Below are positions 1 to 11,396 of a DNA stretch of 64,000 nt, piece by piece. The notes under the pieces were generated by a model. The model did no database searches, was not told the DNA's origin, and saw nothing but the letters and a program-made list of their open reading frames with translations. How positions within the stretch are numbered: the stretch's first letter is position 1; each line of letters opens with the position of its first letter. Source of the DNA: Ancylobacter sonchi (GTDB taxonomy: Bacteria; Pseudomonadota; Alphaproteobacteria; Rhizobiales; Xanthobacteraceae); NCBI RefSeq assembly GCF_018390695.1, contig NZ_JAHBGF010000028.1, positions 372,001 through 436,000 of the forward strand, read 5' to 3'. Both the position numbers and the translations under genes were made by a program.

Positions 1-1056
1 GGCGAACAGCGTCAGGATGAGGAAAAGCTGGATCAGGCTGTTGGTCAGCCACAGCGCGGCGAACGGCACCTTGTTGCGGTTCTCCGCCGTCAGGAAGGCC
101 GGCATGCTCTGCATCTTCGCCGCCGAGAACAGCACCTCCGCCGCCAGCAGCGACCAGGAGAGATAGGCGCCCAGCACCGATACGATGAGGCCGACGCTGA
201 TGAACACCGCGCCCCATCGCCCGACCACCGCCTGCAGCACGCCGGCCATGGAGGGATTGCGCAGCGCGGCGAGGTCCGGGCGCAGCATCACGCCGTAGGA
301 CAGCATCGTCACCAGCACCAGCAGGCACAGAACGCCGAGGAAGCCGAGCAGCGTGGCGAGGCCGACATCCTCGCGCCGCCGGGCGTAGCGGGAATAGACG
401 CTGGCGCCCTCGATGCCGACGAAGACGAACACCGTCACCAGCATGGTGCCGCGCACCTGGGTGAACAGGCCCTCGGCTTCCAGCCCCGGCCCGCCGTGGA
501 AATTGGCGGCGAAGATGTCCGCCTTGAAGCCGACGCCGACGAAGACGAGGAAGATCAGGATCGGGATGATCTTCGCCACGGTGACGACGGTGTTGATGAA
601 CGCCGCCTCGCGCACCCCGCGCAGGATCAGGAAATGCACTACCCACACGCCGACCGAGGAGATCGCGACCGCCGCCACGGTGTTGCCGTCGCCGAAGATG
701 GGGAACAGAGCGCCGAGCGTCGACTTGATCAGCACCCAGTAGGAGACGTTGCCGAGGCAGCACACCGTCCAGTAGCCGAGCGCCGAGAGGAAGCCGAGAT
801 AATTGCCGAAGCCGGCCTTGGCATAGGCATAGACGCCGGCGTCGAGGTCCGGCTGGCGCCGCGACAGCGTCTGGAACACGAAGGCCAGCATCAGCATGCC
901 GCCGCCGGCGATTCCCCAGGCGATCAGCGCGCCGAGCCCGCCGGTGACGCGCCCGAAGGTCTGCGGCAGGGAGAAGATGCCGGCGCCGACCATCGAACCG
1001 ACCACCATGGCCGTCAGGGTCGGCAGCGCGAATTTCTGTTCCGTCGGCTGGCTCAT
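1..1056 (-). CDS. Basic amino acid antiporter, APA family, ArcD-like (partial, 3' end outside window)
   Basis: Inner-membrane permease of the amino acid-polyamine-organocation superfamily, probably exchanging arginine for ornithine in the arginine deiminase pathway. The 352 visible codons start at the ATG at 1056 and run off the left edge. The N-terminus carries the APA signature of TM1 (MVVGSMVGAGIFSLP), and many hydrophobic helices follow. It is clearly paralogous to the antiporter at 2413-3846: the same GIEGASVYSRYA and AFVFQ-like blocks appear in the same order. It lies 94 bp downstream of arcA on the same strand, so one arc operon is likely. Substrate is inferred from the neighbours; agmatine or lysine exchange cannot be excluded. 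Confidence 0.85.
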   Translation of the reverse strand, partial: MSQPTEQKFALPTLTAMVVGSMVGAGIFSLPQTFGRVTGGLGALIAWGIAGGGMLMLAFVFQTLSRRQPDLDAGVYAYAKAGFGNYLGFLSALGYWTVCCLGNVSYWVLIKSTLGALFPIFGDGNTVAAVAISSVGVWVVHFLILRGVREAAFINTVVTVAKIIPILIFLVFVGVGFKADIFAANFHGGPGLEAEGLFTQVRGTMLVTVFVFVGIEGASVYSRYARRREDVGLATLLGFLGVLCLLVLVTMLSYGVMLRPDLAALRNPSMAGVLQAVVGRWGAVFISVGLIVSVLGAYLSWSLLAAEVLFSAAKMQSMPAFLTAENRNKVPFAALWLTNSLIQLFLILTLFA

Positions 1057-1149
1057 TCCGGCTGGCACTCGCTTGCGGAGAACAATGTGCAAAGAAGAGG
1101 GGGACGGTGCGGGCTGCCGCACCGTCCCCCTCGCCGATGTCTCTTACGC

Positions 1150-2385
1150 TCAGAAATCCACGGCGTCGCGGATGATCGGGCAGGTCATGCAATGGCCGCC
1201 GCCGCGCCCGCGCCCGAGCTCGGAGCCGTCGATGGTGATGACCTCGATGCCGGCCTTGCGCAGCAGGGTGTTGGCGTAGGTGTTGCGATCATAGGCGAAC
1301 ACCACGCCCGGCGAGGCGCAGACGAGGTTGGCGCCGGAATCCCACTGGGTGCGCTCGCGCATATAGTCGTTGCCGCCGGTCTCGACGACGCGGATTTCCT
1401 TGAGGCCGAGTGCCTCACGCACCGTCTCGACCAGCCCCTTGTCCTTGGACAGCTCGATGCCGCCCTTGCCGTCCGGGCGGTAGGAGAAGCATTCGATCTT
1501 GTCGACGATATCGGGATAGAGCAACACGCAGTCGCGGTCGGCAAAGGTGAACACCGTATCGAGATGCATCGCCGCGCGCAGCTTGGGCATGGCGGCGATG
1601 ATGACCCGCTCGGCGGCACCCTGCGCGAACAGCGCGCCGGCAAGCTGGCTGATCGCCTGGCGCGAGGTGCGCTCGCTCATGCCGATGAGCACGTTGCCCT
1701 TGCCGATCGGCATGACGTCGCCGCCCTCCAGCGTGGCGAGGCCCCAGTCCTTGGTGGGGTCGCCCCACCAGACGTTCACCTTGCCGGCGAAGTCGGGGTG
1801 GAACTTGTAGATCGACGAGGTGAGGATGGTCTCCTCATGCCGCGCCGGCCAGTAGAGCGGGTTCTGCGTTACGCCGCCATAGATCCAGCAGGTGGTGTCG
1901 CGGGTGTAGAGCGTGTTGGGCAGCGGCGGCAGCAGGTACTCGTTGACGCCGGCGGCGTCGCGGATCAGCGCCAGCGTGTCGCCGCCGATGGTCTCGGGGA
2001 ATTCAAAGGTGGACAGGCCGCCGATCAGCGTCTCGGCGAGCTGGCGATTGGGCAGGCCGTCGAGATAGGAGCGCACCTCGTCGACGAAGCCGAGGCCGAT
2101 GGTGTTCGGCACCACCTGATGATCGAGAATCCATTTCCTGGCTTCCGGGATGGCGACCGTCTCGGTGAGCAGGTTGTGCATCTCCACCACCTCGATGCCG
2201 CGCTCGCGCATCTTGTTGATGAAGTCGAAATGGTCGCGCTTGGCGACGTCGACCCACAGGACGTCGTCGAACAAGAGGGCGTCGCAATTGCTCGGGGTGA
2301 GGCGCTGATGCGCGCGCCCGGGTGCGCAGACCATCACCTTGCGCAGCTGGCCGACCTCGGAGTGAACGCCGAAGGGGGTTTCCAT
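1150..2385 (-). CDS. arcA: Arginine deiminase
   Basis: Hydrolyses arginine to citrulline and ammonia, the first step of the cytoplasmic arginine deiminase pathway (ATP from arginine under oxygen limitation, or acid protection). The 411 residues match the usual family length. Visible signatures are the N-terminal [18 protein letters not shown], the [12 protein letters not shown] region, [32 protein letters not shown], and the C-terminal [10 protein letters not shown] with the catalytic cysteine near residue 399. It sits between two ArcD-like antiporters on the same strand, 27 bp after the upstream one. Carbamate kinase and ornithine carbamoyltransferase are not in the window and may lie beyond the left edge. 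Confidence 0.95.
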   Translation of the reverse strand: METPFGVHSEVGQLRKVMVCAPGRAHQRLTPSNCDALLFDDVLWVDVAKRDHFDFINKMRERGIEVVEMHNLLTETVAIPEARKWILDHQVVPNTIGLGFVDEVRSYLDGLPNRQLAETLIGGLSTFEFPETIGGDTLALIRDAAGVNEYLLPPLPNTLYTRDTTCWIYGGVTQNPLYWPARHEETILTSSIYKFHPDFAGKVNVWWGDPTKDWGLATLEGGDVMPIGKGNVLIGMSERTSRQAISQLAGALFAQGAAERVIIAAMPKLRAAMHLDTVFTFADRDCVLLYPDIVDKIECFSYRPDGKGGIELSKDKGLVETVREALGLKEIRVVETGGNDYMRERTQWDSGANLVCASPGVVFAYDRNTYANTLLRKAGIEVITIDGSELGRGRGGGHCMTCPIIRDAVDF

Positions 2386-2412
2386 GGGGGGCTCCTTTGG
2401 TGCCTGTTCTTG

Positions 2413-3846
2413 TCAGGGAGTGATGAGGCCGGTGGCGAGGCCGTAGACGCCGGCGAGCCCGGCGACCAGCGTGACGCCGAAGATGATCAGTTCGGCGGGC
2501 GTGAACAGCTGCGCCCGCTGCTCGCGCCGCGCCCAGAAATAGAGGATGGTGCCGGGGATATAGAGCACCGCCACCAGCAGCACGTATTTCAGGCCGGCGG
2601 CGACGAACATGAACAGCGTGTAGACGACGGCGATCCAGGCGAAGATCTGGTCGCGCCCGCGCTTGTTCTCGACCCCCTCATAGCCGACCCCGCTGCGCGC
2701 CAGCAGCACGCCGTAGCCCGCCACCAAGAGATAGGGCAGCAGCGCGGTCACGCTGGTCATGTCGAGCATGATGTTGAAGGCGTCGCGCGACCAGTAGGTC
2801 GAGATGACGAACAGCGAGACGACGATGTTGGTCAGCCACAACGCGTTGGCCGGCACCCGGTTGCGGTTCTGCGCCGCGAACAGCTTCGGCATGTCGCTCG
2901 ACTTGGCGGCGGCGAACAGCACTTCCGCGCAGATCAGCGACCAGGCGAGATAGGCGCCGAGCACCGAGACCAGCACGCCGATGGAGATGAACACCGCGCC
3001 CCAGTGCCCGACGACCAGTTCCAGCGCGCCGGCGAGCGAGGGGTTCGACACTCCCGCGATCGCCGCACGCGGCGCGGTGGCGAAGGGCAGCAGGGTGACC
3101 GCCACCATCAGCCCGGTGACGGCGACGAAGCCGAGAATGGTGGCCGAGCCGACGTCCGAGCGCGTCTTGGCATAGCGCGAATAGACGCTGGCGCCCTCGA
3201 TGCCGAGGAACACGAAGATGGTGATGAGCATGGTGTCACGCACCTGCGCCAGCAGCGTCTTTTCCGGCATGCCGACGCCGCCGAAGAAGTTCTCCGAGAA
3301 CTGCGTGTAGTTGAAGAAGAACACGAAGGCGAGGACCGCGACGATCAGCGGCACGATCTTGGCGACGGTGACGACGGTGTTGATGAAGGTCGCCTGCTCG
3401 ACGCCGCGCAGGATCATGAAGTGGAACGCCCAGATGCCGGCCAGCGACACGATGATGGCGATGGCGCTCGACCCGTCTCCGAAGAGTTCGGGAAAGAAGC
3501 GCCCCAGCGTCGAGCCGATCAGCACCCAGTAGAACACGTTGCCGAGGCAGCTGCCGAGCCAGTAGCCGAAGGCCGACAGGAAGCCCATATAGTCGCCGAA
3601 GCCGGCCTTGGCGTAGGCGAACACACCCGAATCGATGTCGGGCCGTCGCGCCGCCAGGGCCTGGAACACCCGTGCCAGCATGTACATGCCGGTGCCCGCG
3701 ACGGCCCAGGCGATGATGGCGCCGAAGGGGCCGGTGGCGGTGGCGAAACGGCCGGGCAGGTTGAAGATGCCGGCGCCGACCATCGAGCCGATCACCATGG
3801 CGGTGAGCGAGAAGAGGGACAGTTTGCCGGCTGACCCGTTTGCCAT
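2413..3846 (-). CDS. arcD: Arginine/ornithine antiporter, APA family
   Basis: Inner-membrane exchanger, 477 residues, about 12-13 predicted transmembrane segments. It probably imports arginine and exports ornithine for the ArcA protein encoded 27 bp downstream. The N-terminal LTAMVIGSMVGAGIFNLP is the APA substrate-binding loop of TM1, and further conserved blocks include GIEGASVYSRYAKTR and GAYLAWSLICAEVLF. The start at 3846 is supported by GAGGTAA about 5 nt upstream. It is the first gene of the minus-strand arc cluster. The family is clear; exact substrate is inferred from context. Confidence 0.9.
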   Translation of the reverse strand: MANGSAGKLSLFSLTAMVIGSMVGAGIFNLPGRFATATGPFGAIIAWAVAGTGMYMLARVFQALAARRPDIDSGVFAYAKAGFGDYMGFLSAFGYWLGSCLGNVFYWVLIGSTLGRFFPELFGDGSSAIAIIVSLAGIWAFHFMILRGVEQATFINTVVTVAKIVPLIVAVLAFVFFFNYTQFSENFFGGVGMPEKTLLAQVRDTMLITIFVFLGIEGASVYSRYAKTRSDVGSATILGFVAVTGLMVAVTLLPFATAPRAAIAGVSNPSLAGALELVVGHWGAVFISIGVLVSVLGAYLAWSLICAEVLFAAAKSSDMPKLFAAQNRNRVPANALWLTNIVVSLFVISTYWSRDAFNIMLDMTSVTALLPYLLVAGYGVLLARSGVGYEGVENKRGRDQIFAWIAVVYTLFMFVAAGLKYVLLVAVLYIPGTILYFWARREQRAQLFTPAELIIFGVTLVAGLAGVYGLATGLITP

Positions 3847-4368
3847 AGTTTACCTCGTCATGCAGGGGAGGCGATTCCGCCCGTTCGCGGGTTGATCAGA
3901 CATCAGTAACGGCGCATCCCGCCATTTTCCGTGCCATGTAGTCCGCACACAATCGATCTTGCTAGGAGGTAGCCTAGTCAGAACGGAGCGGATTGCGAGG
4001 TGAAATTTCAAATTCCGTATAATTAAATCGCTTGCTTCGGCGGTGCGGAATTTGGTTCGCTAGTGCAGCAATGGCGACTTTACTCTCAATCTAATAGGGG
4101 ATTCGTTCGGTTCGAGAGGGCGAATTCTATCGGCAGTTCTACCTATATCCATTTGTTGGGGCCGCTCGTGCCTCAACCTTCCGTTGCAGTCGAGGGGTGC
4201 GATCGTCCCGCCGCGTCGACGCGTCGGCGAGGCTGTCCGCAGCGCATTGCCATCAACCACATTGCGCATGCCGGCTCCGATGCTACATTTCATGCAACTC
4301 ATGAAACTGAGCCGAGCTGCCGCTTCGTGCCGGCGGCCGGCTGATCGGCTTCGGCCGGGGACAGAACA
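3847..4368. promoter_or_regulatory. Divergent intergenic region between arcD and ppx (promoters, candidate operators)
   Basis: No gene is supported in these 522 bases. The stretch 4000-4030 is much more AT-rich than its surroundings and contains a perfect 10-bp palindrome (TGAAATTTCA, 4001-4010) and a TATAAT hexamer at 4018-4023 on the plus strand. A second dyad, CTAGG-N6-CCTAG, lies at 3962-3977. Both are candidate regulator sites for the arc operon or the divergent gene. No regulator gene is adjacent, so assignment is speculative. Confidence 0.4.
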
Positions 4369-5493
4369 ATGGTCGACGAGACCCACAAACCGGCAGATCT
4401 CCGGCCGGCCGAGTGGTCGTGCAGGGAGGAGGCGGCGCATGCGCGTCATCGCTCGCGCCCCTGGCACGGACGGCGCGGCGACGGACCGGCCGGCGACCGG
4501 CAACCGGCGGAAGCCTGCTATGCCGCGCTCGATCTTGGCACCAATAATTGCCGCCTGCTGGTCGCCCGCCCGACCTCGGGCGGCTTTCGCGTCGTCGACG
4601 CCTTCTCGCGAATCGTGCGCCTCGGCGAGGGCCTGATCGGCTCGGGGCGGCTGGGCGAGACGGCGATGAACCGCGCCGTCGAGGCGCTCGGCGTCTGCGC
4701 CTCCAAACTGTCGGTGCGCCGTATCGCCGGCCAGCGGCTCATCGCCACCGAGGCCTGCCGCTCGGCCGCCAATGGCGACGCCTTCATCGCCCGCGTCGAG
4801 GCGGAGACCGGCCTCAAGCTGGAGATCGTCGACCGCGAAACCGAGGCGCGCCTCGCGGCCGCCGGCTGCACCCCGCTGGTCGACCCGTCCTCGGATGGCG
4901 CGCTCTTGTTCGACATCGGCGGCGGCTCGACCGAGGTGGTCTGGCTCGACCGGGTGGAAACCCGCGACGGCGGCCCGCCGGCGGCGATCATCCGTGCCTG
5001 GGTGTCGGTGCCGCTCGGCGTCGTCACCGTGGCGGAGCGGCATGGCGGCGTGCTGGTGACGCGCGACGGCTTCGAGGCGATGGTGAACGAGTTCCGCCCG
5101 CATCTCGACGGCTTCGTAAAGGCAGTCGGCCCGCATGATTGCGGCCGGCTGCACCTTCTGGGCACGTCGGGCACCGTCACCACCATCGCCGGCGTGCATC
5201 TCGACCTGCCGCGCTATGACCGCTCGCAGGTCGACGGCACCTGGCTCGACGCGCCGCAGGTGTGCGGCGTAGTGGACCGGCTGCTGGCCATGCCGTTCTC
5301 CGAGCGCGTCGCCAATCCCTGCATCGGCGCCGAGCGGGCCGATCTGGTACTGGCGGGCTGCGCGATTCTCGAAGCCGTGCGCCGCGCCTTTCCTTGTGAC
5401 CGTCTTCGCGTCGCCGATCGTGGCCTGCGGGAAGGCATTCTGGTCGAGCTCATGCGAGCCGACCGCGTCTGGCGTAGCGGAGCCTATCGATGA
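4369..5493 (+). CDS. ppx: Exopolyphosphatase / pppGpp phosphohydrolase (Ppx/GppA family)
   Basis: Cytoplasmic enzyme of the ASKHA fold that releases phosphate from polyphosphate or from the stress nucleotide pppGpp. The phosphate-1 motif ([12 protein letters not shown]) begins near residue 53, the GGGSTEV motif near residue 182, and a GTSGTVTT motif near 265. The C-terminal HD-like extension of long Ppx enzymes is absent, as in many alphaproteobacteria. The first roughly 50 residues are not conserved and the only in-frame start is 4369, which lacks a good ribosome binding site. A much stronger one (AGGGAGGAGG, 4423-4432) precedes an ATG at 4439 in another frame, so a 5' frameshift or misread base is possible. 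It overlaps rlmE by 4 bp. Confidence 0.88.
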   Translation: MVDETHKPADLRPAEWSCREEAAHARHRSRPWHGRRGDGPAGDRQPAEACYAALDLGTNNCRLLVARPTSGGFRVVDAFSRIVRLGEGLIGSGRLGETAMNRAVEALGVCASKLSVRRIAGQRLIATEACRSAANGDAFIARVEAETGLKLEIVDRETEARLAAAGCTPLVDPSSDGALLFDIGGGSTEVVWLDRVETRDGGPPAAIIRAWVSVPLGVVTVAERHGGVLVTRDGFEAMVNEFRPHLDGFVKAVGPHDCGRLHLLGTSGTVTTIAGVHLDLPRYDRSQVDGTWLDAPQVCGVVDRLLAMPFSERVANPCIGAERADLVLAGCAILEAVRRAFPCDRLRVADRGLREGILVELMRADRVWRSGAYR

Positions 5494-6260
5494 GTGAGCG
5501 CGTACCGGGAAAGGGACCGGGGGCGACCCGTGGCGAGGCACGGCCGCTGAAGGTGCGGCTGAAGAAGGCGCGCTCGCTGTCCTCGTCGTCGCAGAAATGG
5601 CTGCAGCGGCAGCTGAACGATCCCTATGTGGCGCGCGCCAAGCGGGAAGGGTGGCGGTCCCGCGCGGCCTTCAAGCTGATCGAGATCGACGAGAAGGCCA
5701 AGCTGCTGCGCCCCGGCCTGCGGGTGGTCGATCTCGGCGCGGCGCCGGGCGGCTGGAGCCAGGTGGCGGCGAAGGCGGTGAAGGCCGAGGAAGGCCGCGG
5801 CAAGGTGGTGGCCATCGATCTGCTGGAGATCGACCCCATTGCCGGCGTCGATTTCGCCCAGCTCGACTTCCTCAAGGACGAGGCGCCCGCGCAGCTGAAG
5901 CAGATGCTCGGCGGCGAGGCCGACCTCGTGCTGTCCGACATGGCCGCCAACACCACCGGTCACCGGGCGACCGACCATCTGCGGATCGTCGGGCTCGTCG
6001 AGCTCGCCATCGATTTCGCCCGGCAGGTGCTGGCGCCGGGCGGCGGCTTCGTCGCCAAGGTGTTCCAGGGCGGCACCGAGAACGAGCTGCTCGCCGAGCT
6101 CAAGCGCAACTTCGCCACCGTGCGCCATGTGAAGCCGCAGGCGAGCCGGGCGGATTCGGCCGAACTCTATGTGGTGGCGACCGGCTTCCGCGGGCGCCAG
6201 AACGAGACCGGCCGGGACGAGGACGGCCGGGACGAGGACGGCGACGACAGCGAGAACTGA
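5490..6260 (+). CDS. rlmE: 23S rRNA (uridine-2552-2'-O)-methyltransferase RlmE/FtsJ
   Basis: SAM-dependent enzyme that methylates the 2'-O of U2552 in the A-loop of 23S rRNA late in 50S assembly. SAM-binding motif [13 protein letters not shown] lies near residue 79. The K-D-K-E catalytic set is visible in order: Lys in SRAAFKL, Asp in DLVLSDMA, Lys in FVAKVFQG and Glu in AELYVV. At 256 residues it is longer than E. coli RlmE because of an N-terminal basic extension and an acidic tail in which a GRDEDG unit occurs twice. The start overlaps the ppx stop (ATGA), so the two are translationally coupled. Confidence 0.95.
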   Translation: MSERVPGKGPGATRGEARPLKVRLKKARSLSSSSQKWLQRQLNDPYVARAKREGWRSRAAFKLIEIDEKAKLLRPGLRVVDLGAAPGGWSQVAAKAVKAEEGRGKVVAIDLLEIDPIAGVDFAQLDFLKDEAPAQLKQMLGGEADLVLSDMAANTTGHRATDHLRIVGLVELAIDFARQVLAPGGGFVAKVFQGGTENELLAELKRNFATVRHVKPQASRADSAELYVVATGFRGRQNETGRDEDGRDEDGDDSEN

Positions 6261-6272
6261 CGCTTCAGGCGG

Positions 6273-7709
6273 TCAGGCGGTGCTGCCCATCTCGCCCGGC
6301 GCCTCGGTGGGCGCGGCCGGCTTGCTGCCGGGCTTACGCGCCAGCTCGGCGCCGGCATCGTCCGGCAGGCGCAGATAGAAGAACACCGAGCACACCGCGA
6401 TCAGCGCGATGACGGTGAACGCCACGCTGAAATCCCCCAGCTGGATGGTGCCGTCGCCGCGCCATGTGCGCATGCCGTCGAGGATCAGCGCCGCCACCGC
6501 GACGCCGGTGGAGATCGACACCTGCTGCGCCACGCTGGCGAAGCTGGTGGCCCGGCTCATCGCCTCGTTGGAGATGTCGGCATAGGACAGCGCATTGGTG
6601 CTGGTGAATTGCAGCGAGCGGAAGAAGCCGCCGAACAGCAGCGCGCCGATCAGGATGAGATGCGGCATGTCCGGCCGGAAGAAGGCGGAGATGCCGATGA
6701 AGGCCGAGGCGATCACGCAATTGACGATCAGCACCCGGCGGAAACCGAAGGCGCGGATGATCGGCGCCGCGGTCAGCTTCATCGTCATGGCGCCGGCGGC
6801 GGAGGCGAAGGTGATCATGCCCGAGGCGAAGGGCGTCATGCCGAAGCCCAGCTGCAGCATCAGCGGCAGCAGGAAGGGCAGGGCGCCGATGCCGATGCGG
6901 AACAGCGAGGCGCCGACCACACCGGCGAAGAAGGTCGGAACCTTCAACAGCGTCAGGTCGAGGATCGGCCGGTCGGTGTGCCGCGCGTGGCGCACATAGA
7001 AGGTCATGGCGACGGCGCCGACCGCGATCACCGTCAGCGCGATCCACGGCGCCACCGCGTGCTGGCCCAGCAGCGCGAAGCCGAAGACGAGACCGGCGAG
7101 GCCGACGCTCGACATCAGCATGCCGTGCAGGTCGAACGGCGCCACGTCCTCCTCGCGGATGTCCGGGATGAACAGGCTGGCGAGCACCACGCCGACCATG
7201 CCGATCGGGATGTTGAGGAAGAAGATCAGGCGCCAGTCGAAATAGGTGGTGATGAAGCCGCCGATCGGCGGGCCGAGCACCGGGCCGAGCAGGGCCGGGA
7301 CGGTCAGCCAGGCCAGCGCCGAGACGAGCTCGCCCTTGGGCACGGTGCGCAGGATCACCAGCCGCCCGACCGGCACCATCATCGCCCCGCCCATGCCCTG
7401 GATGATGCGGTAGATCACGAAGTCCGGCAGCGAGGTGGCAAGCCCGCAGAGCAGCGATCCGGTGGTGAACACGACGATGGCGGCGCGGAACACCGTGCGC
7501 GAGCCGAAGCGGTCGGCGAACCAGCCGCTGGCCGGGATGAACACCGCCAGGCTGAGCAGGTAGGAGGTGAGCGCCAGCTTCAGCGAGATCGGGTCCTCGT
7601 GCAGATCGGCGGCGATCGCCGGCAGCGAGGTGGAGATCACCGTCGAATCGAGCTGTTCCATGAACAGCGCGCAGGCGACGATGAGCGGGACGAGACGTTC
7701 GGGGCGCAC
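6273..7709 (-). CDS. MFS efflux transporter, DHA2 family (EmrB/QacA type)
   Basis: Predicted 14-helix proton-driven drug or metabolite exporter in the inner membrane, 478 residues. TM1 carries the DHA2-typical LDSTVISTSLPAIA, motif A is read as GWFADRFGSRTVFR, and motif C as GPVLGPPIGGF in TM5. The start codon is GTG. It stands alone: no membrane-fusion partner (EmrA) or adjacent regulator gene is present, and it converges with rlmE with only 12 bp between stops. Substrate unknown. Confidence 0.88.
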   Translation of the reverse strand: MRPERLVPLIVACALFMEQLDSTVISTSLPAIAADLHEDPISLKLALTSYLLSLAVFIPASGWFADRFGSRTVFRAAIVVFTTGSLLCGLATSLPDFVIYRIIQGMGGAMMVPVGRLVILRTVPKGELVSALAWLTVPALLGPVLGPPIGGFITTYFDWRLIFFLNIPIGMVGVVLASLFIPDIREEDVAPFDLHGMLMSSVGLAGLVFGFALLGQHAVAPWIALTVIAVGAVAMTFYVRHARHTDRPILDLTLLKVPTFFAGVVGASLFRIGIGALPFLLPLMLQLGFGMTPFASGMITFASAAGAMTMKLTAAPIIRAFGFRRVLIVNCVIASAFIGISAFFRPDMPHLILIGALLFGGFFRSLQFTSTNALSYADISNEAMSRATSFASVAQQVSISTGVAVAALILDGMRTWRGDGTIQLGDFSVAFTVIALIAVCSVFFYLRLPDDAGAELARKPGSKPAAPTEAPGEMGSTA

Positions 7710-9507
<1,798 letters not shown>

Positions 9508-9514
9508 CGAACGC

Positions 9515-9541
9515 GCCGCCGGGAACCGGTTTCCCGGCGGC
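9515..9541 (+). terminator. Hairpin terminator after guaB
   Basis: Perfect 11-bp stem (GCCGCCGGGAA paired with TTCCCGGCGGC) with a 5-nt loop, starting 8 nt after the guaB stop. There is no U-tract, so it may act with Rho or as a stabiliser. Confidence 0.5.
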
Positions 9542-9570
9542 CATCCGCAGCTTCGGGGGCCTCCGACGCC

Positions 9571-10008
9571 ATGACCTATGCCGCGATCCTGATGCCGGTC
9601 TTCGCGATGGTATTGCTCACTTTCGCGGTGCTCATCCGGCTCGGCGTCCTGCGGTGGCGGGCGGTGAAGGCCGGGCTGGTCGCCGATCGCGAAGGAGCGG
9701 TCACCGGCGACGAGCGGGTCTGGCCGGTGGCGGTGCGGCAGGCGTCGAGCTGCTTCCGCAACCAGTTCGAAGTGCCGGTGCTGTTCTATGTGCTGAGCGT
9801 GCTGGTGCTGGTGACGCGCAAGGCCGATTTTCTCTATATCGTCCTCGCCTGGATCTTCGTCGCCAGCCGCTGGGTGCATGCCGGCATCCATTGCGGTCCG
9901 AATCTCGTCGGGCCGCGCTTTTCCCTGTTCTTCGTCGGCGTCCTCGTGCTGATGGCGATGTGGCTGCTTTTCGCCCTCTCCATCCTCGTCGCGCCGATCG
10001 TGCCGTGA
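9571..10008 (+). CDS. MAPEG family membrane protein
   Basis: Small integral membrane protein, 145 residues with four predicted helices, of the MAPEG family (membrane-associated proteins in eicosanoid and glutathione metabolism). Typical features are the polar first-loop motif SSCFRNQFEVPVLFYVL, the basic patch ASRWVHAGIHC, and four evenly spaced hydrophobic stretches. Bacterial members are mostly uncharacterised; glutathione-linked activity is possible but not shown. The stop codon directly abuts the GTG start of the next gene, so the two are probably co-transcribed. Confidence 0.85.
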   Translation: MTYAAILMPVFAMVLLTFAVLIRLGVLRWRAVKAGLVADREGAVTGDERVWPVAVRQASSCFRNQFEVPVLFYVLSVLVLVTRKADFLYIVLAWIFVASRWVHAGIHCGPNLVGPRFSLFFVGVLVLMAMWLLFALSILVAPIVP

Positions 10009-11325
10009 GTGTCGGATCGTAACATGACCCCTGCCGCGCGCCTCGCCGCCGCCATCGACATCGTCAACACCATCGCCGCCGACCGGCGCCCCGCCTCCGA
10101 GGTGCTGAAGGAGTGGGGGCGCGGCCACCGTTTCGCCGGTTCCGGCGACCGGGCGGCCATCGCGGCGCTGGTCTATGACGTCGAGCGCCGCAGGGCCTCG
10201 GCCGCGTATCTGATGGGTGCGGAGGAGGGGCGGGCGCTGGCGCTCGGCGCGCTGAAGCTGGCGCGCGGCCTCGATGTCGAGGCCATCGCCGCGCTGTGCG
10301 ACGGCTCGCGCTTCGGGCCGGCGCCGCTCACTGACGAGGAGCGCGCCAGGCTGGAGGCCGGCAGCCTCGACGGCGCCCCGGCGCCGGTCGCCGGCGACTA
10401 TCCCGAATGGCTCGACGCCTCGCTCGCCGCGGTGTTCGGCGAGGCGCGGGCGGCCGAGGGGCAGGCGCTCGCCGAGCGGGCGCCGCTCGACCTGCGCGTC
10501 AACACGCTGAAGGCCGCGCCGGAGAAGGCGACCGAGGCGCTGGCGCACCTCAACCCGGCCGCCACCGACTGGTCGCCGCTCGCCCTGCGCATCGGCTTCG
10601 AGGTCGACGGCAAGGCGCACGCGCTGACCGCCGAGCCGGCCTTCATCAAGGGGCAGGTGGAGATCCAGGATGAGGGCTCGCAGATCGCCGCCATCCTCGC
10701 CGCCCCGCCGCGCGGCGGGCAGGTGCTGGACCTGTGCGCCGGCGGCGGCGGCAAGACGCTGGAACTGGCGGCGCTGATGGACAATGCCGGCCAGCTCTAC
10801 GCCTATGACAGCGACATGCGCCGCCTGGCGCCGATCCATGAGCGCCTGCAGCGCGCCGGGGTGCGCAACGTGCAGGTGCGCACGCCGCGCGGCGCCACCG
10901 ACGTGCTCGCCGATCTCGAAGCCCGCATGGACCTCGTGCTGGTCGACGCGCCCTGCACCGGCACCGGCACCTGGCGCCGCAACCCGGACGCCAAGTGGCG
11001 CATGCGGCCCGGCGCCCTCGCCGAGCGGCAGAAGGACCAAGCCGAGGTGCTCGACGCCGCCGCCCGCTTCGTCAAGCCGGGCGGGCGCATCGCCTATGTG
11101 ACCTGCTCGCTGCTCGACGAGGAGAATGGCGGGCAGGTGCGGGCCTTCCTCGCCCGCCACCCCGATTTTGCCGTCGTGCCGCCGGACGAGACCGTGCTGG
11201 CGCTCGGCGAGCGCGGCATCCGCCTGAAGCAGGCGGCGCTGGCGAGCGCGGAGGGCCTGCTGCTGACGCCGCGGCGCACCGGCACCGACGGCTTCTTCGT
11301 CAGCCTGCTCGCCCGCACGGTGTGA
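10009..11325 (+). CDS. RsmB/NOP2-type RNA m5C methyltransferase
   Basis: SAM-dependent cytosine-5 methyltransferase acting on rRNA (RsmB-like), 438 residues. The SAM motif is LDLCAGGGGKTLELA near residue 242. The two catalytic cysteines of the family are visible as VDAPCTGTGTW (near 314) and VTCSLLDEENG (near 364). The N-terminal helical part resembles the NusB-like domain seen in many RsmB proteins. The start is a GTG immediately after the MAPEG stop; an ATG 15 nt later (10024) is an alternative. The exact RNA target base is inferred only. Confidence 0.88.
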   Translation: MSDRNMTPAARLAAAIDIVNTIAADRRPASEVLKEWGRGHRFAGSGDRAAIAALVYDVERRRASAAYLMGAEEGRALALGALKLARGLDVEAIAALCDGSRFGPAPLTDEERARLEAGSLDGAPAPVAGDYPEWLDASLAAVFGEARAAEGQALAERAPLDLRVNTLKAAPEKATEALAHLNPAATDWSPLALRIGFEVDGKAHALTAEPAFIKGQVEIQDEGSQIAAILAAPPRGGQVLDLCAGGGGKTLELAALMDNAGQLYAYDSDMRRLAPIHERLQRAGVRNVQVRTPRGATDVLADLEARMDLVLVDAPCTGTGTWRRNPDAKWRMRPGALAERQKDQAEVLDAAARFVKPGGRIAYVTCSLLDEENGGQVRAFLARHPDFAVVPPDETVLALGERGIRLKQAALASAEGLLLTPRRTGTDGFFVSLLARTV

Positions 11326-11396
11326 CGGCGAAAGTGCCTTTTGCGGAAGTGCCTTTGATTGTGGACGTGACACAGGACAGCGATTAGAAGCCCGCC

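Noticed and set aside
496..3834. 1112-codon open frame on the plus strand
   Set aside because: It is antisense to the arc genes, rich in Asp/Glu/Arg/His without any domain pattern; a GC-bias artefact. The same applies to long frames opposite guaB-rsmB, alaS and the polysaccharide genes.
3888..3905. FNR/ANR-like box TTGAT..ATCAG upstream of arcD
   Set aside because: The two half-sites are separated by 5 bases instead of 4 and the second is imperfect, so it does not match the FNR consensus.
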